A DNA stretch of 64,000 nt from Glo-17 sp964637835 (lineage in GTDB: Bacteria; Krumholzibacteriota; Krumholzibacteriia; LZORAL124-64-63), in assembly GCA_964637835.1 (NCBI GenBank), contig CAZWYF010000016.1, positions 11,585 to 75,584 on the forward strand. The letters run 5' to 3'. Shown here in pieces: positions 46,635 through 60,700 of the stretch; within the stretch, counting starts at the first letter, position 1, and each line of letters begins with the position of its first letter. Made by a program: the position numbers and the translations under genes. Under the pieces are notes generated by a model that saw nothing but the letters and a program-made list of their open reading frames with translations, did not search any database and was not told where the DNA came from.

Positions 46635-47933
46635 GTGCTGATCGGCATCCGTCGCGAGGACAAGAACCGCTGGGAACGCCGGGTGCCCCTGACCCCGGCC
46701 GACCTCGCCGAGCTCAAGAGCCAGGGCCTGGCCTTCCGCGTCCAGCCCTCGCCCGACCGCATCTTCCCCGACAGCGAGTTCCGCACCCGCGGCACCGAGG
46801 TGGCCGAGGACCTCGATCCCTGCGACCTGGTCCTGGCGGTCAAGGAGATCCCCACCGACCTGCTGCGCGCGGGCAAGACCTACGTCTACTTCTCCCACGT
46901 GATCAAGGGCCAGGACTACAACATGCCCATGCTCCGGCGGCTGCTGGACCTGGGCTGCAGCCTGGTGGATTACGAGCGGATCGTGGACGCCCGGGGCCGG
47001 CGCCTGATCTTCTTCTCCATCCATGCCGGCTACGCGGGGATGATCGACAGCCTGTGGACCCTGGGGCAGCGGCTGGCCGCCCAGGGGATCCCGACGCCGC
47101 TGGCCGACGTCAAGCACACCTTCGAGTACCCCAGCTTCGCGGCGGCCAAGGCGCACCTGCGCGAGGTCGGCGAGCGCCTGGCGGCGGGGTGGCCGGCCGA
47201 GCTGCGGCCATTGACCATCGGCATGGCCGGCTACGGCAACGTGGCGCGCGGTTGCCGCGAGGTGCTCGACTGCCTGCCCTGCGAATGGATCGACCCCGTC
47301 GATCTGCCGCGGCTGGGCGCCCGCGACCAGCAGGCGCCGCCGCTGCGCTGCACCGAGTTGCGCGAGGAGCACCTGGTGCGCCCGGCACGGGGCCAGCCGT
47401 TCCAGCTCCAGGAGTATTACGAGCACCCCGAGCGCTATGCCGGCAACATGGCCGCCCACCTGCCGCACCTCGACCTGCTGATGAACACCATCTACTGGAC
47501 CGAGGCATATCCGCGCGTGGTGAGCAAGGACTGGGTGCGGGAGAACTTCGGCCCGGGCCGCAAGCCTCGCCTGCAGGTGATCGGCGACATCAGCTGCGAC
47601 ATCGACGGCGGCGTGGAGATCACCCGCGAGGTGACCATGCCGGACGACCCGAGCTTCGTCTACGACCCCGCCACCGACCGGATCACCATGGGCGTGGACG
47701 GCCCCGGACCCGCCGTGATGGCCGTGGACAACCTGCCCTGCGAGGTGAGCCGCGAGAGCAGCGAGCACTTCTCGGCCGCCCTGCGCGGCCTGGTGCCGCA
47801 CCTGGCGGCCGCCGACTGGAGCGTGCCGTTCGCGGACCTCGACCTGCCGCCGGAGCTGAAGACGGCGGTGATCGTGCACCGGGGCGCGCTGACTCCCGAC
47901 TACCAGTATCTCGAGGAACACCTGGGCGCCTAG
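46635..47933 (+). CDS. Lysine-ketoglutarate reductase (saccharopine dehydrogenase, lysine-forming type)
   Basis: 432 residues corresponding to the N-terminal half of animal AASS. The AlaDH/PNT-like N-terminal domain shows IGIRREDKNRWERRVPLTP, and the binding region has FFSIHAGYAGMIDSLWTLGQ and MAGYGNVARGC. It joins lysine and 2-oxoglutarate to saccharopine using NADPH. The GTG at 46635 follows GAGGGG at a spacing of 8; earlier in-frame starts would lie on the promoter. It is the first gene of three for the saccharopine route. Confidence 0.88.
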   Translation: MLIGIRREDKNRWERRVPLTPADLAELKSQGLAFRVQPSPDRIFPDSEFRTRGTEVAEDLDPCDLVLAVKEIPTDLLRAGKTYVYFSHVIKGQDYNMPMLRRLLDLGCSLVDYERIVDARGRRLIFFSIHAGYAGMIDSLWTLGQRLAAQGIPTPLADVKHTFEYPSFAAAKAHLREVGERLAAGWPAELRPLTIGMAGYGNVARGCREVLDCLPCEWIDPVDLPRLGARDQQAPPLRCTELREEHLVRPARGQPFQLQEYYEHPERYAGNMAAHLPHLDLLMNTIYWTEAYPRVVSKDWVRENFGPGRKPRLQVIGDISCDIDGGVEITREVTMPDDPSFVYDPATDRITMGVDGPGPAVMAVDNLPCEVSRESSEHFSAALRGLVPHLAAADWSVPFADLDLPPELKTAVIVHRGALTPDYQYLEEHLGA

Positions 47934-47989
47934 GCCCCGGGAGCGGCAGCCGCCCCCGGGCGGCGAACACGAACCGGAGGAACGTCACC

Positions 47990-49309
47990 ATGCAGAAGGT
48001 CCTGGTTCTCGGCGCTGGCCTGGTCGCGCGGCCGCTGGTCGGCTACCTGCTCGACAGGGGCCACGCCGTGACCTGCGCGAGTCGCACCGTGAGCAAGGCC
48101 GAGGCGCTCGTCGCCGGCCATGCCAACGGCACCGCCCTGCCCCTCGACCTGACGGACGAGGGCAAGCTGGCCGAGCTGATCGCCGGGCACGATCTGGCCA
48201 TCAGCCTGGTCCCGCCGCCGCTGCATCCGGTGGTGGCCCGCCACTGCCTGGACGCGGGCAAGAACATGGTGACCACCAGCTACGTCTCGCCCGAGATGGA
48301 GGCGCTCGATGGCGAGGCGCGCGAGAAGGGCCTGACCATCCTCAACGAGATCGGCGTCGATCCGGGCATCGACCACATGTCGGCGATGCGGATCATCGAC
48401 GACGTCAAGCGCCGTGGCGGCGAGATCGTCGCCTTCAAGAGCTACTGCGGCGGCCTGCCCGCGCCCCAGCACAACACCAACCCCTTCGGCTACAAGTTCA
48501 GCTGGGCGCCCCGCGGCGTGCTGGTGGCCAGCCGCAACGGCGCGCAGTACCTGCTGGACGGCCGCAAGGTGGAGGTGGAGCCGGCGCGCCTGTTCCGCGA
48601 CATGCACGTCCTGCAGGTGCCGGGCTTCGGCGACTTCGAGGCCTACCCCAACCGCGACAGCATCAGCTACCAGGGCGTCTACGGCCTGGACGGCATCGGC
48701 ACCCTCTTCCGCGGCACGCTGCGCAACATGGGCTGGTGCGACTGCATCTACAACTACCGGCAGCAGGGCCTGCTGGACCTGGACGAGTTCCCCGTCCAGG
48801 GCCGCACCTACGCCCAGATCATGGCCGACCATCTCGGCTGCCGCCCCGAGGACGACCTGCGCGCGGTCTTCGCCGGGAAGGCCGGCATCCCGCGGGACGG
48901 CCTGCCGCCCATGAACCTCGACTGGCTGGGCATGCTCTCCGACCGGCCGGTCCAGGGCGAGACCACCACCATGCTCGACGCCATGGGCGACCTCATGTTC
49001 GAGAAGCTGAGCTTCGCCGAGGGCGAGCTGGACATGATCGTCCTGTTCCACGACTTCCAGGCCGCCTTCCCCGACGGCCACAAGGAGCACATCACCTCGC
49101 AGCTGATCGACTTCGGCATCGAGGGCGGCGACAGCGCCATGAGCCGCACCGTCTCGCTGCCGGCGGCCATCGCCGCGCACATGATCCTCGGCGGCGAGAT
49201 CACCGAGCCGGGCGTGCTGCGTCCGGTGCTGCCGGGCATCTACAACCCGGTCCTCGACGAGCTGGCCACCCTGAACATCGCGTGCGACGAGCGCACCGAG
49301 AGCTACTAG
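47990..49309 (+). CDS. Saccharopine dehydrogenase (glutamate-forming)
   Basis: 439 residues matching the C-terminal half of AASS and Lys9. A Rossmann start (KVLVLGAGLVARPLVGYL), VTTSYVSPEMEAL, NEIGVDPGIDHMSAM and YCGGLPAPQHNTNPFGYKFSW are hallmark stretches of the saccharopine site. It oxidises saccharopine to glutamate and aminoadipate semialdehyde with NAD. CGGAGG lies 9 bases before the ATG. It follows the reductase by 56 bp and precedes the aldehyde dehydrogenase by 12 bp. Confidence 0.95.
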   Translation: MQKVLVLGAGLVARPLVGYLLDRGHAVTCASRTVSKAEALVAGHANGTALPLDLTDEGKLAELIAGHDLAISLVPPPLHPVVARHCLDAGKNMVTTSYVSPEMEALDGEAREKGLTILNEIGVDPGIDHMSAMRIIDDVKRRGGEIVAFKSYCGGLPAPQHNTNPFGYKFSWAPRGVLVASRNGAQYLLDGRKVEVEPARLFRDMHVLQVPGFGDFEAYPNRDSISYQGVYGLDGIGTLFRGTLRNMGWCDCIYNYRQQGLLDLDEFPVQGRTYAQIMADHLGCRPEDDLRAVFAGKAGIPRDGLPPMNLDWLGMLSDRPVQGETTTMLDAMGDLMFEKLSFAEGELDMIVLFHDFQAAFPDGHKEHITSQLIDFGIEGGDSAMSRTVSLPAAIAAHMILGGEITEPGVLRPVLPGIYNPVLDELATLNIACDERTESY

Positions 49310-49321
49310 GAGGCGTCCGGA

Positions 49322-50854
49322 ATGACCAGGAACAAGATCTTCCGCGAGCTCGGCCTGAAGGCCAACCTCTCCGGCGCCAGCACTGGCGGCGCGTGGTTCG
49401 CCAGCAGCGGCGACAAGCTCGAGGTCAAGAGCCCCACCACCGGCGAGCGCCTCGCGCGCATCGAGATGGCCTCGGCGGCCGACTACCAGAAGGTGATGAA
49501 GCAGGCCCAGAAGGCGTTCCAGGCCTGGCGCGCCATCCCCGCGCCCCAGCGGGGCGAGGTGGTCCGTCAGGTCGGCGTCAAGCTGCGCGAGAAGAAGGCC
49601 GCCCTCGGCGCCCTGGTCTCCCTGGAGATGGGCAAGATCCTCACCGAGGGCGAGGGCGAGGTCCAGGAGATGATCGACATCTGCGACTTCGCCACCGGCC
49701 AGAGCCGCTTCCTCTCCGGCCCCACGCTGCAGAGCGAGCGGCCGGGCCACCGCATGATGGAGCAGTGGCACCCGCTGGGCGTGGTGGGCGTGATCAGCGC
49801 CTTCAACTTCCCGGTGGCGGTATGGGCCTGGAACACGTCGCTGGCCTGGACCTGCGGCGACGTGGCCGTCTGGAAGCCCTCGAGCAAGGCGCCCCTCTGC
49901 GCCATCGCCTGCCAGAACCTGGTCAGCGAGGTCTTCCGCGCCAACGGCCTGCCCGAGGGCATCAGCAACGTGGTGATCGGCCGCGGCTCGACCATCGGCG
50001 AGAAGCTCATCGCCGACGAGCGCATCCCCCTGGTCTCGGCCACCGGCTCGACCCGCATGGGCAAGCGCATCGGCGGCGTGGTGGGCGCGCGCCTGGGCAA
50101 GACCATCCTCGAGCTGGGCGGCAACAACGCCCTGATCATCAGCGAGAAGTGCGACCTGAAGGGCGCCCTGGCCAGCGCCTTCTTCGGCGCCGTGGGCACC
50201 GCCGGCCAGCGCTGCACCTCCACCCGCCGGCTCATCATCCACGAGTCCATCTACGACGACTACCTCGCCAAGCTCATCGGCCTGTACAAGAAGGTGAAGA
50301 TCGGCGATCCCCTCGATGCGAAGACCCTCATGGGGCCCCTGATCGACGAGGCGGCCGTGGCCGATTACGAGAACGCCATCAAGGCGGCCAGGGAGCAGGG
50401 GGGCAAGGTGCTCGTGGGCGGCAAGGTGAAGAAGCCGCCGTTCGGCCGGCGCACCTTCGTCGAGCCCACCATCATCGAGATCGACAACGGGGCCGAGATC
50501 GTCCAGAACGAGACCTTCGCGCCCATCCTGTACGTGATGAAGTACAGGAAGCTGAAGGAGGCGCTCGAGCTGCACAACGACGTGCCGCAGGGCCTCAGCT
50601 CGGCCATCTACAGCGACAGCGTCGCCGAGGCCGAGGCGTTCCTCAGCTACAAGGGCAGCGACTGCGGCATCGCCAACGTGAACATCGGCACCAGCGGTGC
50701 GGAGATCGGCGGCGCCTTCGGTGGCGAGAAGGAGACCGGCGGTGGCCGCGAGAGCGGCAGCGACGCCTGGAAGGCCTACATGCGGCGTCAGACCAACACC
50801 ATCAACTGGGGCGGGGAGATCCACCTGGCCCAGGGGGTGAAGTTCGACGTCTGA
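49322..50854 (+). CDS. Aminoadipate semialdehyde dehydrogenase (ALDH7/antiquitin family)
   Basis: 510 residues. The ALDH family features are FNFPVAVWAWN, KPSSKAPLCAIA, the general-base Glu in LELGGNNALI, and the catalytic Cys in GTAGQRCTSTRR; GGNNA and AEIGGAFGGEKETGGGRESGSDAWK are characteristic of ALDH7. It oxidises aminoadipate semialdehyde to 2-aminoadipate with NAD, the third step of lysine degradation. Two strong hairpins follow, ending the operon. Confidence 0.94.
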   Translation: MTRNKIFRELGLKANLSGASTGGAWFASSGDKLEVKSPTTGERLARIEMASAADYQKVMKQAQKAFQAWRAIPAPQRGEVVRQVGVKLREKKAALGALVSLEMGKILTEGEGEVQEMIDICDFATGQSRFLSGPTLQSERPGHRMMEQWHPLGVVGVISAFNFPVAVWAWNTSLAWTCGDVAVWKPSSKAPLCAIACQNLVSEVFRANGLPEGISNVVIGRGSTIGEKLIADERIPLVSATGSTRMGKRIGGVVGARLGKTILELGGNNALIISEKCDLKGALASAFFGAVGTAGQRCTSTRRLIIHESIYDDYLAKLIGLYKKVKIGDPLDAKTLMGPLIDEAAVADYENAIKAAREQGGKVLVGGKVKKPPFGRRTFVEPTIIEIDNGAEIVQNETFAPILYVMKYRKLKEALELHNDVPQGLSSAIYSDSVAEAEAFLSYKGSDCGIANVNIGTSGAEIGGAFGGEKETGGGRESGSDAWKAYMRRQTNTINWGGEIHLAQGVKFDV

Positions 50855-50861
50855 GGCGCTC

Positions 50862-50931
50862 GCGGCGGCGCGGCTCGGCGATGTCCTCGGCCCCTGCGGG
50901 GCCTGCGGAGTTCGCCGATCCGCGCCGCCGC
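50862..50931 (+). terminator. Long inverted repeat, probable terminator of the lysine operon
   Basis: 20-bp arms (50862-50881 and 50912-50931) with one mismatch, enclosing a smaller GGCCCC/GGGGCC hairpin. It begins 7 bp after the ALDH stop. Confidence 0.6.
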
Positions 50932-50951
50932 TCGCTGGACTGCCAGCAGGA

Positions 50952-50982
50952 AGGCCCCGCCGGGGATATGTCGGCGGGGCCT
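50952..50982 (+). terminator. Terminator hairpin
   Basis: A perfect 11-bp stem (AGGCCCCGCCG at 50952-50962 with 50972-50982) and a 9-nt loop, followed by GCTTGCGGTTTGC. Confidence 0.7.
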
Positions 50983-50990
50983 GCTTGCGG

Positions 50991-51020
50991 TTTGCCCGGC
51001 TAGCTGGGAGCGACTATCCT
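50991..51020 (+). promoter_or_regulatory. Promoter of ispF and the first ATP-grasp gene
   Basis: TTTGCC at 50991, 18 bp, TATCCT at 51015. Confidence 0.5.
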
Positions 51021-51066
51021 GCCCGGAGTTTCCGTTCCGTGCGAACCGAGCGAAAGGATCCGTCGC

Positions 51067-51557
51067 ATGCGCATCGGTTTCGGTCTCGACCGGCATCCCC
51101 TGGTTCCCGGGACGCCCTGCGTCCTGGGCGGGGTGCTTTTCTCCGGGTGCCCGGTGGGCCCGCGGGGGCACTCCGATGGCGACGCGGTCTGCCACGCCAT
51201 CGCCGACGCCCTGCTGGGCGCCGCGGCGCTGGGCGACATCGGCCAGCACTTTCCCGACACCGATCCGCAGTATGCCGGGGCGGACAGCCTGCAGCTGCTG
51301 GCGCGGACCGTGGCCATCGTGCACGAGGCCGGCTGGCTGGTGGCCAACGTGGACGTCACCGTGATGGCCGAGCGGCCGCGGCTGGCCGAGGCCAGCCCCC
51401 GGATGCGCGAGAAGCTGGCCGGCGTGCTCGGCCTGCAGATCGACGCCGTCTCGGTCAAGGCCACCCGCGGCGAGGGCCTGGGGCCCGAGGGCCGGGGCGA
51501 GGCCATCACCGTCCACGCCGTGGCGCTGCTGGAGCCGGTGACCCCGGCCGCGAACCC

Positions 51558-51561
<4 letters not shown>
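51067..51561 (+). CDS. ispF: 2-C-methyl-D-erythritol 2,4-cyclodiphosphate synthase
   Basis: 164 residues. Zn ligands and active site are visible: GFGLDRHPL (Asp8, His10), GHSDGDAVCHAIADALLGAAALGDIG, HFPDTDPQYAGADS and the closing VSVKATRGEGLGPEGRGE. It forms the cyclic diphosphate in the MEP isoprenoid pathway. GAAAGGATC precedes the ATG. It overlaps the next gene by ATGA; the two functions have no obvious link. Confidence 0.96.
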
Positions 51562-54548
<2,987 letters not shown>

Positions 54549-54647
54549 TATCTGCAAGGCCGATCTCAAAGGAAATCTAAGCGCTTGACACGTTGATGTT
54601 TACGGCGGTCCTTGCCGGTATCTTCAAACACTGAAAGGGGGCCGCTC
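54549..54647 (+). promoter_or_regulatory. AT-rich upstream region of the first glutamate dehydrogenase
   Basis: The lowest-GC intergenic stretch in this part of the window. It holds TTGACA at 54585 and TATCTT at 54619, 28 bp apart, too far for one sigma factor contact, so the second may be used with an activator. AAAGGGGG is the ribosome site. Confidence 0.35.
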
Positions 54648-55937
<1,290 letters not shown>

Positions 55938-55951
55938 CCCCCGGTCCCCGT

Positions 55952-55984
55952 GGGGCCCGTTCCGCCTGCATCGGGACGGGCCCC
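55952..55984 (+). terminator. Terminator-like hairpin after the first glutamate dehydrogenase
   Basis: A 12-bp stem with one G-T wobble (55952-55963 with 55973-55984) and a 9-nt loop, 14 bp after the stop. The next gene starts 22 bp further on, so partial read-through is likely. Confidence 0.6.
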
Positions 55985-56005
55985 CGCACTTCCGGAGGTG
56001 GCCCG

Positions 56006-57745
56006 ATGGATCACGGCGCGCTTCCCCTCTACCGGCGGCACCTCTTCGACCCTGCCGCCGGCCCCACCCGGATCGGCGCCGGCGCGGTGGGCGGCAAGGC
56101 GGCCGGCCTGGTGCAGCTCCATCGCGAGGTGGTCGGCGGCCTGGACCGCGGCCGGCTCGGCGATCTGGTGGTGGACGTGCCGCGCATGGTGGTCCTGGCC
56201 ACCGACCTCTTCACCGCCTTCCTCGCCCTCAACCAGTTCTCCGCCCGGGATGCCGACTGGCAGGAATGGCCGGACCGCCGCATCGCCGCCCGCTTCCAGC
56301 AGGCCAACCTGCCCGCCGCCTTCCTGGGCGACCTGCGCTCGCTCACCGAGTGGACCCATCAGCCGCTGGCGGTGAGGTCGTCCAGCCTGCTGGAGGACGC
56401 GCTGGCGCACCCCTTCGCCGGCGTCTACGCCACCAAGATGATCCCCAACCGGCGGCTGGACCCCGACCAGCGCTTCGCCCAGCTCCACCGCGCGGTGAAG
56501 TTCGTGCTGGCCTCCACTTTCTTCGCCGCCGCCCGCGACTACCGCCGTGCCGTCGGCGTCGAGGACCGCCCCGAGGCCATGGCGGTGGTGATCCAGGAGA
56601 TCATCGGCCGCCGCCATCGGGAGCGCTTCTATCCCGACCTCTCCGGCGTGGCCCGCAGCTGGAATCCGTACCCCATGGGCCGCGCGCGCCCCGAGGACGG
56701 CGTGGTGAACCTGGCCCTGGGCCTGGGCAAGCAGATCGTCGATGGCGGCCTGAGCTGGACCTACGCGCCGAACCGCCCCAAGGCCCCGCCGCCGGCGGCC
56801 GGCCCCGCCGATCTGCTGAAGACCACGCAGACGCGCTTCTGGGCGGTGAACATGGGCACGCCGGTGCCCGACCCGCTGCGCGAGGCGGAGTACCTGGTCG
56901 AGGCCGGCCTCGCCACGGCCGAGCAGGACGGCGTCCTCGATCCCCTCGCCTCCACCCTGGATGCGGATTCCGGCCGCCTGCGTCCCGGCGTGCACGGCGC
57001 CGGCCCGCGCCTGCTGGACTTCGCGCCCCTGCTGCAGCACCGCCTGGTGCCGTTGAACGACGCCGTGCGCGCCGTGCTCGCCGCCGCGGAGGAGGCCTGC
57101 GGGCAGGCCGTGGAGCTGGAGTTCGCCGCCACCCTGCCGCCCGGCGCGGCGCCGCGCCTGGGCCTGCTGCAGATGCGCCCCATGGCCGTGGCCGAGGACC
57201 AGGTGACCGTCTCCGCGGACGACCTCGCCCGCCCGGATCTGCTGCTCGCCAGCGAGCACGTCATGGGCAACGGCGCCCGGGACGACCTGCAGGACGTGGT
57301 CTACCTGCCGCCCGACCGCTTCGAGACCCGCCACACCGTGCGCATCGCCGGCGAGCTCGAGCGCATCAATCGCACCCTGCTGGCGGCCGGACGCCCGTAC
57401 CTGTTGCTTGGCTTCGGACGCTGGGGCAGCAGCGATCCGTGGCTGGGCGTGCCGGTGAGCTGGCCGCAGATCTCCGGCGCGCGGGTGATCGTGGAGGCCA
57501 CCCTGCCGGGCCTCGAACCGGAGCTCAGCCAGGGCTCGCACTTCTTCCACAACCTCGTGGGCCTGCGCGTGCTGTACCTGGCGGTGCCGCACCGCCGCGG
57601 CCGGGCCATCGCCTTCGACCGGCTCGACGCGCTGGCGGCCGAGCAGGACACGGGACTGGTCCGCCACGTGCGGTTGCCGCGCCCGCTGGAGGTGCGCGTC
57701 GACGGCCGCCACGGACAGGGGATGGTGATCCTCCATGACCGATGA
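56006..57745 (+). CDS. PEP-synthase-type ATP-grasp protein, minimal form
   Basis: 579 residues, the smallest of three paralogues and nearly all core. The ATP-grasp begins at once (VGGKAAGL near 28), with VRSSSLLED near 122, VVIQEIIGRRHRERFYPDL, and LLQMRPMAV near 390. The shared C-terminal domain has GFGRWGSSDPWLGVP near 469 and GSHFFHNLVGLRVLYL near 510. No receiver, phosphohistidine or PEP domain. CGGAGG lies 8 bases before the ATG. It overlaps the third paralogue by 11 nt, so the two are probably made together. Confidence 0.82.
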   Translation: MDHGALPLYRRHLFDPAAGPTRIGAGAVGGKAAGLVQLHREVVGGLDRGRLGDLVVDVPRMVVLATDLFTAFLALNQFSARDADWQEWPDRRIAARFQQANLPAAFLGDLRSLTEWTHQPLAVRSSSLLEDALAHPFAGVYATKMIPNRRLDPDQRFAQLHRAVKFVLASTFFAAARDYRRAVGVEDRPEAMAVVIQEIIGRRHRERFYPDLSGVARSWNPYPMGRARPEDGVVNLALGLGKQIVDGGLSWTYAPNRPKAPPPAAGPADLLKTTQTRFWAVNMGTPVPDPLREAEYLVEAGLATAEQDGVLDPLASTLDADSGRLRPGVHGAGPRLLDFAPLLQHRLVPLNDAVRAVLAAAEEACGQAVELEFAATLPPGAAPRLGLLQMRPMAVAEDQVTVSADDLARPDLLLASEHVMGNGARDDLQDVVYLPPDRFETRHTVRIAGELERINRTLLAAGRPYLLLGFGRWGSSDPWLGVPVSWPQISGARVIVEATLPGLEPELSQGSHFFHNLVGLRVLYLAVPHRRGRAIAFDRLDALAAEQDTGLVRHVRLPRPLEVRVDGRHGQGMVILHDR

Positions 57746-60700
57746 TCAGCGTCAGCCGCTGCTGGACGAGCTCCGCGAGCGGGCCAAGGAGCTCAACTGC
57801 GTCTACGAGATCGAGGGCGTCCTGGCGCGGACCGACCGGCCGCTCACCTGGGTCCTGAGCAAGGTCGCCGAGAAGCTCCCCGCCGGGATGCAGTACGTGG
57901 ACATCTGCGCGGCGTGCATCGAGCTCGAGGGTCGCGTCTGCCTGGGCGACAACTTCCGCCAGACGCCGTGGGAGCTGTCGGCGGTGATCAACGTGCAGGG
58001 CGAGCCGGTGGGCCGGATCCGCGTCTGCTACCTGGAGGAACGGCCGGCCGAGTACCGCGGGCCCTTCCTGCCCGAGGAGGAGCGCCTGCTCCGCAGCGTC
58101 GCCGATCGCCTCGGCCACTACCTGCTCTACGACCGCGTGCGCGATCTCTGGCGCCGCATGGACGCGATGAGCGAGCAGCCGGCCGATCGGCAGGAGAAGG
58201 GCTGGGAGGTGGTGGTGCAGATGCTGCGCGACACCGACCCGCAGCTCGCCCGCCGCATGGGCCGCAAGATGCTCAACCACCTCTGCGCCCTGGGCGTCGC
58301 CGAGGCCCAGGAGGTGCTCCACCGCATGGAGCCGGCCCTGGGCGAGGCCCGCGAGAACGCGCCGCTGCTCCGCCTGGACATGGAGGAGCAGACGCTGCCC
58401 GGCCGCCCCTTCGCCCTGGCCGCGCGGCATCTGCCCGACGGCGAGATCCTCTCCCGCATCCAGAAGTGGATGCAGGAGGACCGCGCCAGCGTCCTCTTCC
58501 GCGTGATCAACAGCCCGCGCAGCACCCTGGGCGACATCGCCGACGCCATGCACCGCCTGCACCACGTGCTGGAGTCCGGCATGCCCATGTCCGAGAGCTC
58601 CTGCAAGAGCCTGCGCGTGATGCTCACCCATCGCCTGCTCACCGAGCAGCTGGACTTCAACCAGGTGGCCCGCGACGTGGTGCGGATCACCGACTTCCGC
58701 GACGTCCTGCAGCGCGTGGTGATGCCGGCCGAGTCCCACGGCAAGCTGGGCGGCAAGGCGGCCGGCCTGCTGCTCGCCCACTGGATCCTGCAGCGCAGCG
58801 ACGATCCCGACCTCGCCGACGTGGCCATCCCCCACACCTGGTACGTGGCCAGCGACGCGGTGCTGGACTTCATCAGCTACAACGACCTCGAGGACGTCTG
58901 GGAGCAGAAGTTCAAGGATCTGGCCACCATCCGCCGCGAGTATCCCAACATCATCCAGCTCTTCAAGAACTCCACCTTCCCGCCCGACCTGGTCAAGGAG
59001 CTCTCCCTGGCCCTGGACGACCTCGGCGAGGTCCCCCTGGTGGTCCGCAGCAGCTCGCTGCTCGAGGACCGCCTGGGCACGGCCTTCAGCGGGAAGTACA
59101 AGAGCCTCTTCCTGGCCAACCAGGGCACGCGCGAGGAGCGCCTGGTCGCCCTGCTGGACGCCATCGCCGAGATCTACGCCTCGCTGCTCGGGCCCGACCC
59201 CATCGGCTACCGCCGCGAGCACGGGCTGCTGGAGTTCGACGAGCAGATGGGCATCCTCATCCAGAAGGTGGTGGGCCAGCGCCTGGGCGACTACTGGCTG
59301 CCGGCCTTCGCCGGGGTGGCCTTCAGCCGCAACGAGTTCCGCTGGTCGCCCCGGATCCGGCGCGAGGACGGGCTGATCCGCGTGGTGCCGGGCCTGGGGA
59401 CGCGCGCCGTGGACCGGGTGGGCGAGGACTACCCCACCCTGCTGGTCCCCGGCCAGCCGCACCTGCAGGTGAACGTGGTCACCGAGGAGAAGATCCGCTA
59501 CTCCGCCCACTGGGCCGACGTGCTCAACCTGCGCACCAACCGCTTCGAGACCCTGCGGGTGACCGACCTGCTCCGCGAGGTGGAGGGCGACTATCCCCTG
59601 CTCGACCAGGTCTTCTCCGTCCACCGCGGCGGCATGCTGCGCAAGCCGGTGGCGCTGCTCTTCGACCCCGAGACCGACGACGTGGTCACCACCTTCGCCG
59701 GGCTGGTGCAGGAGACGCCGTTCCTGGCCCGGATGCGCAAGGTGCTGGCGACCCTCGAGGAGGCCATGCACACGCCGGTGGACGTGGAGTTCGCCCACGA
59801 CGGCGAGCAGTTCTACCTGCTGCAGTGTCGTCCCCAGGCCGAGGCCCATGACGTGGCGCCCGCCCCCATTCCCCAGGAGATCCCCGCCGATGACCTGGTC
59901 CTCGACTCGCATCGCCACGTCTCCAACGGCCACGTGCCGGACCTCACCCACGTGGTGTACGTCGATCCGGAGGCCTACGCCGCGTTGCCGGACGAGGCCA
60001 GCCTGCGCGAGGTGGGACGGTGCGTCGGCCGCCTGAACGAGGTCCTGCCCAAGCGCCAGTTCGCCCTGTTCGGGCCGGGCCGCTGGGGCAGCCGGGGCGA
60101 TCTGAAGCTCGGCGTCAACGTGACCTACGCCGACATCTGCAACACCTCCCTGCTGGTGGAGGTGGCCTGGGGACAGAGCGGGAGCATGCCGGACCTGAGC
60201 TTCGGCACCCACTTCTTCCAGGACCTGGTGGAGTCGCGCATCCGCTACCTGCCGGTCTACCCCGATCTCGAGGGCACCGTCTTCCGCAGCCGGTTCTTCC
60301 GGCGGGGAGAGAACCTGCTCTTCGAGCTGTTGCCGGAGTACTCCCACCTGGCCAGCTGCGTGCGGGTGATCGACGTGCCCGGCGCCAACGAGGGGCGCAT
60401 CCTGCGGGTGCTGCTCAATGCCGAGCTGGAACGGGCGGTCGCCATGCTGGCCGCGCCGGACGCCGGCGCCGCCGAGCGCCCGTTGCCGCGGCCGGGGCAG
60501 GCGGCGCCGGCCCAGGAACGCCACTGGTTCTGGCGCCTGCGCATGGCGGAGAAGATCGCCGCCGAGATGGAGGCCGAGGCGCTCGGGGTGGTGGCCATGT
60601 GGGTCTTCGGCTCCACCAAGAACGCCAGTGCCGGCCCGGGCAGCGACATCGATCTGCTGGTGCATTTCCGCGGCAACGTCCGCCAGCGCGAGCAGCTGCT

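Noticed and set aside
54585..54624. TTGACA...TATCTT as one promoter for the first glutamate dehydrogenase
   Set aside because: The spacing is 28 bp, too long for a sigma-70 type promoter.
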